64,000 nucleotides of DNA from Neurospora tetrasperma FGSC 2508. Lineage: Eukaryota; Ascomycota; Sordariomycetes; Sordariales; Sordariaceae. The stretch's first letter is position 1, and each line of letters starts with the position of its first letter. Position numbers and translations under genes: made by a program. The stretch covers positions 6,617,519 to 6,681,518 of the forward strand of contig NW_009799179.1 of the NCBI RefSeq assembly GCF_000213175.1, in the 5' to 3' direction. Under the pieces are notes generated by a model. The model saw only the letters and a program-made list of their open reading frames with translations. It was not told where the DNA came from and made no database searches. This document shows, piece by piece, positions 47,660 through 59,975 of the stretch.

Positions 47660-50600
47660 AAACGGAAATCTGTAATATCTGATATGTAATGTATCAAAAA
47701 GATCTTTCTTTCCTTCTTTGTGTTCCTTGCTTGCTTGGGAGAGGAGGGAAAACGAAGGAAACAAGAGTTATCTAGGCGGACATTGTGATTCAGCTTGGCA
47801 GGTAGATTAGATGCCGTGTGTTATGTGTAAGTATACTGCTGATTCCCGCACGGCCAGGGACCGTTATTTTACCCATATTTTGTTCGAATTTAGTTGAAGA
47901 TTATGTTTGTATATAGGCTAGCAGTTGTACTGGGGCTGGCTGGACGACGGAGCCTTGATCTCAAAGAGGTTTCGCGTTTTCGTCAGAGTTTGGAGCGATA
48001 GAGGGGGAGAGTGTGACACCTGACTCTGACCTTTCTACTTGAACCGTACACGAATTACCGAGGAATGACTTCAGTCTGTCTGTCTATCCGTCATATTGGT
48101 ACTCAGTACTCGAGAATCGGTCAGTGATCACTCATCGCCAGCCACCAGCCACTAGCCACTGGTCAGGTTGACAAGTCACCCCGACGAGGTTGAGCATATC
48201 ACGTCGGGATGTAGTTGAATAGAATTGTAAGGGATATATGGCAATGACAAGCGCACTGTATTGGCACTTGGGAGAGTACTAGTAACCCAATATCAAAATC
48301 CTTGTCAATGCCACCTATTCCGAGATCCTGGTTGGCGGATTGGCAGGCTCAGTGAGGTTGGTTTGTGGTTTGTGGCTTCTTCGGCTTGCCATAGAGCTTT
48401 GTGCTTTCGTGCTTGTGCTTGTGCTTGGTGTGAACTCTAGAGAGACCTAGTTGAAGTGAATGCAGTGTGATAGTGTTCCCCCCCTCCAACTCTCCGGTCT
48501 GGGCGGACCGTGAACGCGGAGGCGGTTCGTTCAACTCAGCCAAGTTGGGGGGATCTTCTACAGTCAAAGGTAAGTGGTCTTCCGAGGACTTACACGGCGA
48601 ACAGTGCGATCCTGTAGTATATGCCGCTGTGTTTGAGGATCTGGAGAGTCTCGGGCATCACGTACAGTGAATCTGACGTATCACTTCCACGTGCTCGTGC
48701 TCGTGCTAATCTTTGCTTCTTGATTTCGAAATGCCCGACATTTTTTGGAGTTGTCACGAGGATCGTGACTTTTATTCTTGATCTTGAGCTTGGTATGGTA
48801 GCTAGGATTCTATGCTCGGCGGTTGCCTTTACTTTTTAATCTTGTTGTTTTTTTTCGTCATGTTCCCCTTTCCCTGGTTATGATTTATCGATGATGCCCC
48901 TGTTCATGGCCCTGGCTATGAGGAGTGCTAGGTTTCCGATTCAATTCGATCGATACCGATGCAGTAGACCGGAAACATCGTTGGCGCCGGAATGCTCCCC
49001 CAGCGCAAAACTTTGCACGTTCGAGACCGGATCGATCCCACGAAATAGCCAGGTGATAATGGATGAATGGCAGGGAAAACCGAGGTCGATTATAATACCA
49101 TTCCGGCTCCGGAATAAATTTACACCGGTAAGACATTTGAATGGACGAAAAATCCAAACGTATGAAAACAGCGGAAGCCAGGTGAAGAGGTTGAAGAGCA
49201 ACGGAAACGAAAGAAATGAAATGAAAACTGAAACCGGAAGCCGAAGACCATCGGACTGGGCTTGACGACATCGTGCCTTGGTTGGCGGGATTGACAATGG
49301 CCGTGCCTCCCCTTACAAGCTGCTGCGGGTTTGCTCGATACATGTCCCCTCCGGCTCGCTTTGCGGTCAGGTGAGTGTGATACGCTGACCATTTATAGGT
49401 GGTGTCCCGATTTTCTTCTGTTTTCAGCCCTTCATCTTCTTCGCAGCCTAATTGGGGTTTTTATCGACCCTCTATCGTCCATGTAATGAGAACCCCCACA
49501 CCCGCATGGGTATTCGAGGGGGGAAAGGGAAGCCCAAGTCGTCGATGGTAATGCAGATGGAAAAGCACGGCAAATCGCGAGTGCTAGGGTGAGTGGGAAA
49601 GCGCCATCCCCTCGGAGAAATCGATGGTGAATTGCTACTCTACGCCGGGGTTTTGAGGCTATTCCCGTTGGGGACGCAGGATCTAGGCTGGGCAAGACGT
49701 ACTGACACTGTACCACTGACTGTCCTGGATGATGTGATTACACCGATACAAGGAATTGAGGGTATAGGGGGTAGATGCATGCCCAAATATATGTAAATAT
49801 CACACCGGGCAGTGTTCAAGATCCCCTGGACCACTGGTCAAAAGATCAATGACGAACATACCTACTTTATGCTAGAAGTGTATCTTGAACAAATTCCCTT
49901 CCACCCCTCACCACGATCTACAGCCTCTTTTCGGGTCCTGACAGCAATGACAGCTTAACAGGCGCCAAAGAGACATTGCCGGCACGGAATCCTCCAAATT
50001 TTTCCAACAACACAAAAAGAGATGGTAGCACAACATCGATGACTTGCCTGTTGTGTTACAGTCATAGCAAGTGCACCAATGTTTAAAGATACCCCTATGA
50101 TAGAGGGAATATGAGATGAAATAGAGCGGCACGGAAGCCTCTCCGCGTCGGTGGAACGTGATTATGGCTGAACCTCCAGCGGCATAGATAGCAGATTCAA
50201 TCCCAAATGGATATAATGACAACTTAGTACAAGTCCAGATGTCGTTCCTCCAACTTTGGCCTTCTTTCTCTTGTGTTTCTATGCCCACACCCCCATCCAA
50301 CTTCTTGCCTCCGCTGTACTTCATTCTGGGGATTTCTTCACACCAATCTGGCCCCCACTGTTACCCCCTTCTGCTCGAGTTCGCCCGACGTATTTCGGCC
50401 ATAGTATTCTTCCACAAGTCAAGAGATATCGCAACCTCACGATGGACAGGTCACCGGCCAAACGTTTACTGCATAGTATCACCTCGACGACTTAGTGGAT
50501 GACCCCCCCCCCCCCTTTTTTTTTTTTTTTTTTTTTTGCCGTTTTATTCTTTTCCCCACGTCTTCACTGCTGCGTAACCCCCGCACTTCGTTGAATATTA

Positions 50601-51635
50601 TGAAATCATTGAGGGATGGTGCTTCAAGGTTTTTGTAAATGTGCGAGAGGATCGTAGATGGCATGCACCAAGTTGTCAGCTTGGAATGGGAGATTTCTCC
50701 CCACGGCAACTGAGCCATCACAACATCCCACCTCGTTGGGTACTGTCCCATCACATGGTATAATAGCCCGGGACTGAATGCTTCCTAGTCAAGACGTTCG
50801 GAAGATAGACCGGGGAGTCGATTTTATGAGCCAAGCGAGTGCTGCGGTGTCCCTTAACTGTCTTTGCTCGTGTCAACTGAACACCTTAGCTGATCAAGAT
50901 TTTCCCCTCTAATACAATCGCAAGAGATGCCCTCTGTGGTATCGCAGACAGTCGTTTTTTGTTGGTCAGTCTAAGCCAAGCACCCGAGAACCTTGAGGCA
51001 TTGTACCCGCAAATCTCCGAAGGCATCATCATGTGCCCATGTATCAAGAGCGACAGGTCCTTCATGTCGCAGATACGTCGATAATGTCAGTTGCCCAAAT
51101 ACCAGTAATCACGCTCAAACACAGAAAGCATGCTGCAAATACCCCAAAAAGATAAAAAGGTCAATAGACTCCAGGCGCCGCTTGTGGCCCCAATAATGCC
51201 TCAAAACGCCACAGACAAGGTTTTACGCACCCCAAGCAAATCATGACAAAAATACCAACCCCGTTGAGTCTCATTCGGACGAGACATCTCCTCGAAAGCC
51301 CTTGAGCATGTTACCGCCACACTCCCGTGTGCAACACAACAAGGGGCTCGATCATACTGCCGCCCACGCGCTGCTATGGGGCAAACATGATCCTTCGAAA
51401 ACCGCCACAGAGAATCTGAAACGGCCCTCGATACAGGTGGCTTCCAGCATTGCCCAGAAGACTTGCTTCTTGACCGGGCCAGAGGCTTCATCAGCCGACC
51501 AGAACTGTTGATGTAAACCCAGGGTATACTCTAATTCGTGGGTTCACTAGGACTCTGCTGAGCGAGTACCTCGTAGTAGTTGAGCGAGTCCAAACCCTTC
51601 GTTTGGGAATAACCTTCTTGCATCTTGCAAGTCCC
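47660..51635. other. Gene-poor convergent interval
   Basis: This 4 kb lies between the 3' ends of the transporter and RPB7. It has only short overlapping frames and a C13T22 tract. The stretch 48850-49400 is open in several frames on both strands but has no motif I recognise. No gene is called. Confidence 0.5.
50503..50537. repeat. C13T22 homopolymer junction
   Basis: Thirteen C residues run directly into twenty-two T residues. Two adjacent pure pyrimidine runs give a 35-base strand-asymmetric tract. Length is uncertain because such runs are often miscounted in assemblies. Confidence 0.9.
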
Positions 51636-52362
51636 TTATGCTTGCAGACACCTGGAAAGGAAGAAACTGGTTAATAACAAACAGCACAACCGCGCCGGTA
51701 AGACGTGGAAACTCACCCAAGGAAATCTCCGTTGATGCTGCCAATGGCATACATCTCACCCAATTCCGTTCTCAAGCCACCGATCTTGACGCGCACGTGC
51801 GTACCGGGCTCAATGACCATATCAGCGTTATTGGTAAACTGAGGAGGCGTCGCGTTGGGGTCGAAGTGGATTTCTTCGGGCATCAGCTATAGTCCTCTTG
51901 TCAGCGATCGAAGTTCGAGGGCATCCTATGTGCATATTTGAAAAGACCGTAGGCGTCATCGTACGTGAGATGAAACGAAGATGGAGAGCGGGCCAGCTTG
52001 GCAGAAGAAGCCGTGAGGATTGATGGAAAAGACGATAGCATCCACCTGTAGGGACTCCTCGTTAGACAATCCGAACGAAGAGAACACCACCGAGAGTCTT
52101 CGCTATAACGAACCACTTCGCCTTTGAACGGCCTCCAAACCACAGCACGGTACTTCACAGTGAACTCGGCCAGGCCGTTTCCGGGGAGGATGCGACCCTC
52201 GCTAACGTCGAACGCATCCATGATGGCAATGATGTAGTAATCACCGGCACACGTCCCTTCCACGTCCTTGACCAATTTGGTCGTAACAAGTTCGTGCATG
52301 TTCCTGCCGAAATAGGACGGATGCAGGGTAACCCGCCGTTCGAGGTTATGGAGGAAGAACAT
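51636..52362 (-). CDS. rpb7: RNA polymerase II subunit Rpb7
   Basis: Four minus-strand exons, 52362-52114, 52045-51965, 51886-51717 and 51651-51636, encode 171 residues, the same length as yeast Rpb7. The N-terminal part starts [19 protein letters not shown], typical of the tip domain; residues from about 80 form the S1-type OB fold ([15 protein letters not shown]). Rpb7 pairs with Rpb4 as the stalk of polymerase II and binds emerging RNA. The first donor is an unusual GTTCGT; a CTAAC branch and a CTACAG acceptor support it. The last intron (65 bases, GTGAGT to TTTCCAG) leaves only 16 bases of coding sequence. If it is retained, a TGA directly after the Gly gives a 167-residue form ending FLG, so the tail differs by four residues. 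Confidence 0.95.
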
Positions 52363-53811
52363 TGTGGCGGTTTGGTACTATTGGATCGGGGTGTCGTCGG
52401 CTGAACGTGAACGTCGATAACTTGATGCCCTGGAGAGGTTATGCGCCTTGGGATGCCTTCGCGCGGCTCTCGTATCGAGGGGTGCGACGGCGGCGGCAGT
52501 GTTGTCGGGACTTGGGCAATTGGAGTCGCGTGTCGGGATGGAGGTGACAGTGAGGGCGAGATGCGAAAATCGACAGCAAGAATGCTGGTGTAGTGATCGT
52601 GTCAAAGGCGATAGTTGGTTTTGTGGGGATACGTCGTGACGGGAGAGCAAGGCTGACGGAATAGATATCGATTATGATGGAACAAAAGCTTGGAGGTTCT
52701 GGAAGCGGTAGCCTCCAACATAGAGACCGCCGCAGACGCGGTTTCGGGACTTTGCCTTGCGAGCTTGGCCTGTCACTCGTCCCTTGACGTTTAGCACATG
52801 GCTCGTGCACAACCTGCAAGGAACAGCACTGACCACACGGAAGCGGTCTTGGCGCTGCCGGGATTCGGTGTTGTCCACAACTTCAACACCAAACATCCCA
52901 ATTCCATCACATCATTCAACCAGACCGGGCATAAGATGTTCTTTGTATGGCTTGTAAAGTAACCTGCTGTACTGTTATGCAGCGGATTTTGCAAAAGGAG
53001 TGTGTCTTCTACCGGCCCCCGGCGTTCTTTAGTCGTTCATGTAGCTGTAACCTCGAGTAAAGGTACCATGGCTCATGCCGTTTTAACATGTGACAAAGAC
53101 AGACTGTCGAATGATGTTTAAGAAGGAAGATTCGAGTAGCCACAGCAAAAACAGTATGGTGGTTCGAGAAGCCAAAAAGATGAGAACGCTCATAAACAGG
53201 ACTTAAAACGGGCAACTCACCGGATTGATCACCTTTCTTACACCACAGCTGTTGGCCTTCCACTTCAGGTTGTGACGTTAACGTTCGTTGACCGAGAGGT
53301 AACCGCGTCGGTAGGAGCACCCACAGAGGCGGGGCACGTTCCTGTCAGCGTGCGTTTGATAGCGCTGTGGCCGTCGAGTTGAGGGTTTGCGGGGGTGGGC
53401 CGGCCGGGAGCCTTAACAGGTTGCTCCTGTTGATGGCGACTCCACAACCGAGGCATCCACACGTAGCTTTTAGCCCTCTGAGAATAAGAAGATGGATATG
53501 CGGAGTGGAACACCAGACAGACTCCCACATCACCAGATCCCGCCGCTCTCTGGTCTTCACTAGCTGCACGCTCTGCTTTTAGAACACTACCAATTCCACC
53601 TGTTGCTCATTTATATACATGTGGCAGTGATTCATTTCCTCTCTTCACTGGTCGCCCTCGACGCATCTCGTCTTGACATCCACCGTCGCTCTCCTGTCTC
53701 GGGTCTCACGGAACTGAGCGAGATCTCGCCATCCATTCACACTCTGAACCTCAAGGCTGTCTACAGCACCAACCTAATCATACTGGGCAAATCCGAAGCA
53801 CCACTTTCACC
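52363..53811. promoter_or_regulatory. Divergent promoter region, RPB7 and Mpo1-like gene
   Basis: These 1449 bases separate the starts of two divergent housekeeping genes. A pyrimidine-rich leader precedes the plus-strand start (about 53560-53760). No other gene is supported. Confidence 0.55.
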
Positions 53812-54603
53812 ATGTCCCTCAACCTAGAAAAGCAACTCACCTTTGTAAGCTTTGTTGCCTGAGATTTCCAAGCTCTACCTACATGCTCCAAGTCGGCCTG
53901 CTTGGGCAACCCTTGCTTGTTTCGTCCACTTCACCTCGCTCGAAATTCACAAACTGGAGCCTCTCGCTAACTTGTTCTCTCCCTGCTTGCAGTATGGTGC
54001 TTACCACTCTAATCACGTTAATGTAGTCATCCACATGATATGTGTACCTTTAATCCTCTTCTCGGCCTTTGAAATTGTATGAATTCTCGAACCACTTTCC
54101 CTCGTCCCTAGCGACATGTTCTCACACGCCTCATGCTTCCAAACTAGGCCTCCAACTATGGACCGTTCTTCACACTCCCCTCCTGGCTCCAGGTACCTTA
54201 CCTAGAGCCAAACCTGGGCACCTTCGCGGCTCTGACATGGGGCGGACTATACGTTCTCCTGGAGCCGGTCGCCGGCACCGCATTGGCGCTCATTTGCCTC
54301 GGTGCTTGCGCATTCACCAACTATCTCCGCATTGCCGACCCAGTCTTGACCACCAAGGTTGCCATTGTCGTCCATATTGTGAGCTGGCTGGCGCAGTTCC
54401 TCGGCCACGGCAAATTTGAGGGCCGTGCCCCTGCCCTCCTGGACAACCTCTTCCAGGCCATCTTCCTCGCTCCGCTGTTCGTCTGGCTTGAACTCTTGTT
54501 CATGCTGGGCTACCGCCCGGAGCTCAAGACGCGCGTGGATAAGGCTGTGGCGGTTGAGATTGCCAAGTTCCGGGAGAGCAGGAAGGCGAAGAAGGCGCAA
54601 TAA
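53812..54603 (+). CDS. Mpo1-like (DUF962) 2-hydroxy fatty acid dioxygenase
   Basis: Three exons, 53812-53844, 53993-54076 and 54148-54603, encode 190 residues; yeast Mpo1 (YGL010w) has 174. The first exon codes for just 11 residues (MSLNLEKQLTF). The second contains YGAYHSNHVNVVIHMICVP, where the spaced His residues (HxxxxNxxIH) mark the family and are thought to bind iron. A later HIVSWLAQFLGH segment supplies the second His group. Several hydrophobic helices suggest an endoplasmic reticulum membrane protein. In yeast Mpo1 removes one carbon from 2-hydroxy fatty acids during phytosphingosine breakdown. The tail is Lys-rich (KAKKAQ), resembling an ER retrieval signal. Family assignment is good; the reaction is inferred from the yeast protein. 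Confidence 0.88.
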
Positions 54604-55827
54604 GGGAACTTCGGCATCCTTTACCGTCCAGCTGCCAGATCAGGAGAGTACCCCGAGGTGAAGAGTTGGATTTATGTCAGGGGCGGTTTCAGGGGTAGAG
54701 AGGTCATGCAACCATGTCAACGACAGGCATGAGTAGCTGTGACTCGACTCTGAGGTTAATGATATCGTGGACGACGTTTGAGCGGGCTTTGAACTGGCCC
54801 GCGTCTTTATCACGGTCTTGTAGCGCAAGACTTGCTTGTTAAACATGTGGTTCAATGATTGAGATGTGGAATCGCTGCTGAGGTTGTTAGCGTTGATCCC
54901 AAACGGGAGTTTTGATAGTCTATAGACTTTTACTGTACATTACAGAATAATAATACTGTAAATGGCCAGAACGCTCACTGAACTCGACAAGCTAATATGG
55001 GCTGTCTAACCGATTGAGATTCTAGAGACCCATAACACGTCGTATTAAGGTCAATTAGAGCAGAAAGTTCCCCACGACGCAGTTTTTCATGAGAAGCAGA
55101 AAATGGACGGGAGTCATGAAGAAGAAGTACTCATAGTAGACGGTTACTAGAGATGGTGGTCATTGATTTTCAATTAAGAGACCAATGCGGCTGCTTTGTA
55201 TCGTTACTGCTTTGCCAGGCTGCGGTTCATGCAATGCGAGGACTGCCAAGTGCCTCCCGTCCACCCCAAAGAGCGTACAACCTACTTAGATCGAATAAGG
55301 AAAATCATCGGAATTACATTCCGTCACAAGCCACCTCGAAGAGCTGAGCGAGGAAGGCCACAATTAGGTTCAAAGGTTCTCCCACGACTGCAATGCTCCC
55401 ATTAGAGGTGTACACGTAGTATACAAGCCCCACCGGGAGTGAAGGGTTACCTTCATTATCAGTTGGGCTTCAAACGCTGTTGCCGCCATCTCGGGCAGCC
55501 TGGTGAGAGATGACAAGAAGAGGGTGAGAACAACCCAAACGGTGACCCAAGCCCCACACTCCGTTGCCTGGTCAGTTGATAAGATAAAGCCCCCCGCCTC
55601 CACGAAATCGCTAACATCGCCGTCGCTCCACTGGTTCTTTTTCACTTCCTCAAACCACAACTACCCCACCACGTTTCCCTTCCAAAACAACATAACAGAT
55701 ACCGCAATCGCAAATCGCATTTCACATTTTCGCTTGTTTCCTCGCCAGAACTTTGTATAAGACCTCCTTGCTTCGCGCGACTACCCACCAATCTCTACAG
55801 GCCACGGCAAGATCATTGTCAAACACT
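54604..55827. other. Spacer between Mpo1-like and Apq12-like genes
   Basis: Tandem plus-strand genes flank 1.2 kb of AT-rich sequence, which would contain the first gene's 3' region and the second gene's promoter. A pyrimidine-rich leader lies at about 55620-55750. No gene is seen. Confidence 0.55.
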
Positions 55828-56582
55828 ATGGATCCATTCAACCTCCCCATCGAATGGGCTCTCCAGCTTCTTACTGGTAAGTTTTGCGCCAACCTGTCGC
55901 ACTCCCCGAACTTCCCCAGTCTTCACCAGCATGCCAGCCCAAAAGAATGCAAAAGAGCCCAAAGCGCCACGTTGCGATTCACACTTTGACGTGGACATCT
56001 TTTGCTTTTACCTCATCATAAAACCCATCACCTTCCTCCCTCTTTCTGTGATGGATCCCGTCCGCTAACCCACCATCTTCTTTTCTTCTTCTCATCATAG
56101 GTGTCCTCCCAGACCCCTACCTCTCCCTCGCCCGTCAACACCTCCTCTCGCCCGACTCCGCCATCCAATCTCTCAAGCGGCACATAATGTCAACAATCGA
56201 AGCCTTCATCTCCACTCTCATCCCGATCATGCAGCCGCTTGTTGAGCGGCTAACGGCATACATCTACGCCTCCCCCGACGTGGTCATTCTCGCCGGCGTG
56301 CTGTTGCTGCTGGTCATGGTGCTGCAGGTTCTGAGCTGGATGCGACGGGTGCTCATGTTTTTCACCAGGCTTGCGTTCACGCTGGTGTTCTGGGCGGGTA
56401 TGGCGGCGGTCGCGAGCTGGGTGTACAGGCGCGGAATGGAGCAGAGCGCGAGAGATGCGACGTTCTGGCTGGGCAGGGCGAGCGGGTATGGACTGGGCAT
56501 TTGGAATTTCTTCATGACCGAGTGGCAGAGGTACGAGGCGCAGGATAAGGCGAGGGGTCATGCTAAGTATGACCGTGCTTAA
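55828..56582 (+). CDS. Small membrane protein, Apq12 (nuclear pore assembly) type
   Basis: Two exons, 55828-55876 and 56101-56582, encode 176 residues. The 224-base intron has donor GTAAGT and acceptor ATCATAG, preceded by a long pyrimidine run. Two neighbouring hydrophobic segments lie at about residues 77-96 (VVILAGVLLLLVMVLQVLSW) and 102-125, followed by a charged C-terminus. Size, start (MDPFNLPIEWALQLLTG) and the paired helices fit the fungal Apq12 family, which sits in the nuclear envelope and ER and influences nuclear pore assembly, mRNA export and membrane fluidity. The family is defined more by topology than by catalytic residues, so the name is tentative. It is convergent with GPN3. 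Confidence 0.62.
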
Positions 56583-57213
56583 CGAGGAGAAGCGGGAGAT
56601 ATGTCGTTGGATAGCAAGGAAGAGGCAAGGGTGGATAAGGGGAGGGCGTCAGGGTGAAGCGGAAAGGGCAGGCAGCGATGGAAGATCAAGATGATGGTGG
56701 AGATATTTTGGATGATGACTATGAAGAAGACGATCACTCTTGAAAAGGAGAGATGGAGAATCGATGCTTCGCGGAGGAGAATACGGGGTGGATTTTTTTT
56801 TTGGCTTTACGGACGAAATCACGATGACACGACGATAAAAGTTGGAGGGTGGCTGGCTGTTGGAATACCGCATATCCCATGGCGTTACGGCGTTTCCTGT
56901 CAGGCAATGTTCGAGATCTGCGACCTTGGAGGTGCGAAGGATCGAGGACATGAATGTTACAGGCGGTGACCTTGCGTTGTTTTAAGGGCTTTGGTAGTCA
57001 AGTGGGAAAAGAACATATAGATCATTATTGCTTTGCTTCCGTACCCCATCCCATTCTTTTTCGGTGAGCCAAACTTGTATCTTCTTCCCCGACGCCGTCG
57101 CTATGCAGAATCCCTATACATTTTGCCCATATGGTAATGACGAATCCATTTGTAATTCAGTCAAAATCTGGAGACCCCTTCATTCCCAAGCTGCGAATCA
57201 TTCCTCTTCCCAG
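56583..57213. other. Convergent spacer between Apq12-like gene and GPN3
   Basis: These 631 bases lie between two stop codons. The first part is purine-rich, with AGATGATGG-like repeats near 56680-56730. It is probably 3' untranslated sequence only. Confidence 0.55.
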
Positions 57214-58188
57214 CTATTCCTCAGACTCGTCAAACTCTTCGTCCTTCAGCTCCCGTGGTTCTTGTGCTTCGTGGTATTGTATGCAGTCATCAATGTAGCT
57301 CAGAATTGCCCCAACACTGTCCTCGTCGGTGGAATCCAGCTTCAGGTAGCTGACCATGCTGAAGGTTTCAAGCAGTTGCGCGACAGCTGTGTTGAGGCGC
57401 TTGAACGTCGCGCCAGACAGCATGGCGTTCTTATCCTGGGGATCGGCGTACTGGTCATCCGAGGTGTCCTCGCCCGCCTTCCTCCTGGCAAGGTCCGCTG
57501 GATCGTCAAGCAACAACGAGGTATCCGGCGTTATAAACTTCTTGAGGTCCTTCTTCCTTACTTGGTTCTTGACCAGATCCATCTTGCTGAGAATGTTGAT
57601 ATGTGGGACTTCCAGCATGATCATAGCGCTCATGGCGCTCAGGGAACCTGCAAAGTATTTGGCACGATCGACGACAAAGGTAGCTTCCAGCAGGTATGCA
57701 GCGCACAATCGAATGTCCAGGGCGCCGGGTGTTGTGAGGAACTTGACAAGGGTAGGAAGGATTGGAATATGCGTGTAAAGCTCGATCTGACCCGGCATAT
57801 CAAAGATAATGAGGTACTCCTCGGTCAGCGAGTCCAGTGCCTCGGTCAGGAAGTCGAGGTTCTCCATGAGGAACTCGAAGCAGTAGATCAGGCCGCCGTT
57901 GGGGCCGAGCTTCATCTCGTCCATCACATCCTCTAGAGATATCAGGTCCTTGATGTCGAGATCGGGCGTGTGTTCGAATGATTCGGCGGCGGGATCGAGG
58001 TTCACGTAGAAAGCAGAGCGCCGGTTAAGTTGAAGATGTGTGATGAGCGATGCGCAAAAGGTGGACTGGCACACCAAGCCGTTAGAGAACCAGCGGAAAG
58101 CGCAGACGGGGAATTGCTGTTAACTAAGAGCCTAGCCTACCTTTCCCGCCCCCGCGGGGCCCATCACCATCACGCCGTACTTGCTCAT
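57214..58188 (-). CDS. gpn3: GPN-loop GTPase 3
   Basis: Two minus-strand exons, 58188-58141 and 58065-57214, encode 299 residues; human GPN3 has 284. The 75-base intron (GTAGGC to TGCCAG) falls inside the nucleotide-binding loop GPAGAGKST (residues 10-18), between Lys16 and Ser17. The family-defining Gly-Pro-Asn lies at 70-72 (LGPNGG). The DMPGQIELYTH switch region and a later SKMDL base-recognition motif follow. The C-terminus is acidic. GPN GTPases act in the cytoplasm in assembly and nuclear import of RNA polymerase II; GPN3 forms a dimer with GPN1. The window also encodes Rpb7, a polymerase II subunit, about 5 kb away. Confidence 0.95.
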
Positions 58189-59975
58189 GGCTGCGATGAT
58201 GCTCCGACGTCTAGGATGTGCGTATATGGATGGTGGAGAGGAGTTACTTGTCGACTCTGAGCTGCAGCCCAACTGGACGGATGCGCGACGGTGATACGGC
58301 GGGGTGATCTGGCGAAAGGATTGGATACCTGAATCTTGGTGTGTGAACGAAGCTTTGTGGGATTGTCGTTGATGTCTATTCGGGCTCGGAACGGATGCTG
58401 TGTGCTGTGCAGGTGTGACAAGGAAAATCCCGTCAATGCGAAATGATGCGACTGGTGACGAAAAGGTTGCCTCGATACCCGGACTCGATCGCCAAACTTT
58501 CTACTTCTGATACGGATACTGATAGCGTTGCCGCTGCTGCAGGCACGATTGCCACGAGACATGCCTGCCGGTGTAAGCGCGCCTTGATAAATTTTTTGCG
58601 GCATCTACACTATCAGTACCTAGGTGCCCCACTGGGGTCACATCATGTCAACGAATGGCGTCAAATGCGGTGTGCTTCCATGAGAGCGATGCGCGGGCAG
58701 AGCTCGCAGGGCAAACAAAGGTACCCAAAAGGCACCACCCTTCGACTTATTGGACGACCAGAGGGCTGCGATTGCGCAATTTCTCCTTCTCTCAAAAAGC
58801 GGGTCCAATGTCACATCCAGACTTTTGACATGTTATGTACACTACACCATACCCGGCCGGGGCACGCTACAAAATATGTGGTGTCGGCCGAACCGTCGGC
58901 CGCTGGGCGGTTGCGTGCCGCTGCAGATGTTGAAGAACTTCAGATGAGATCGAGTTCCTGCACTCCAACAGAAAGAACGATCTCGAGGTTATCTCTATCC
59001 AGACGGCTGGATCATGTTCACGATCTCGGACGTCTACCTATAGAGTGCACTTGGGTTCACCACTCAGCCTGATATCCCAGAGTCTAAGATCAATGATCCA
59101 TTCGTTCTGCCCGCTCTCCTGCTGCCACTTGATCATGGCCAGACGTAGACGCTAGACGCCTACACGTGAAAGCGTAAAATGGAGATGGTCCGTTCTTTCT
59201 TGCCGTGATCCCCGCGCATAATTCGCCATCGTAGGGGAGCCCCGCCCAGCTCGTGCATGTTTCTTCCTTAGTAGCCCTGGCAGAATTTGTTATTTTGTAC
59301 ACCAATTCGGAATTGAAAGTTTCTCGTTACCCCGCCATCCCGTCTCTGGCGCCCGAAACCCGGCCTCCTTTCCATCAGGGTCCGCGACTGGATGCAAAAT
59401 TCCTCAAATACTCCCACACCCACCTCCCCCGTTTTCTTTCCACATAAACTCCGCTCCTTCCTAGCCCTCAATCTCTTTCCTCTTCTTAACTTCATTCCCT
59501 CTTGTAGGTTCTGCTTCCTCTGTCTTTTGCTTCGTCGCAACCAGAAGGTGAGTCACTTCCAGTCAAGACGAACCCCAACAATCCCAACCCAAGAGCCCTC
59601 TCCCCACGTGTCGAACCCGTGTCCTCCAAAAAGAAAAAGTTTTGAGGCGTCATTCTGCATCCTGGACAAGGCAATCGCAGCTCCATTGTGCAGGCTCCTT
59701 GGTCCAAACACCATCTGGCTTCAACGAGCAAAGTGTCTTGCCATTGGAGTCTTCACCACCTCTTTTCTCTCTCTCTCTGCCATCCCGAACTTCCTATACC
59801 GTACATCGCCTTGCGCCCGGGTGATTAGTCGGTTGACCGTGTCCTCTTGCACTTCCAAGCTTCACATCCACCCAATTGTCTCTTCAACCCCTTTCTCTTC
59901 GAGTCATAATCGTTCAGCTCTTGGCCTTTTGTGCGCGCACATTGCTAACTCCTCCCAGAAACCACATCAGAGACA
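58189..59975. promoter_or_regulatory. Divergent promoter region, GPN3 and SAM synthetase
   Basis: These 1.8 kb hold both promoters. Toward the plus-strand gene the sequence becomes strongly pyrimidine-rich (59400-59540), typical of a highly expressed fungal leader, and then includes a probable leader intron. No protein gene is supported. Confidence 0.55.
59548..59958 (+). other. Probable intron in the 5' leader of the SAM synthetase gene
   Basis: A GTGAGT donor at 59548 follows a pyrimidine-rich leader, and a textbook GCTAAC branch point and CTCCCAG acceptor end at 59958, 17 bases before the ATG. The 411-base segment is therefore probably spliced from the leader. The donor overlaps TGAGTCA (59549-59555), the core site of Gcn4/CPC1-type bZIP factors. 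Confidence 0.65.

Noticed and set aside
57028-57936. 302-residue plus-strand frame opposite GPN3
   Set aside because: It overlaps GPN3 exon 2 completely in antisense, and the GTPase motifs fix the true strand.
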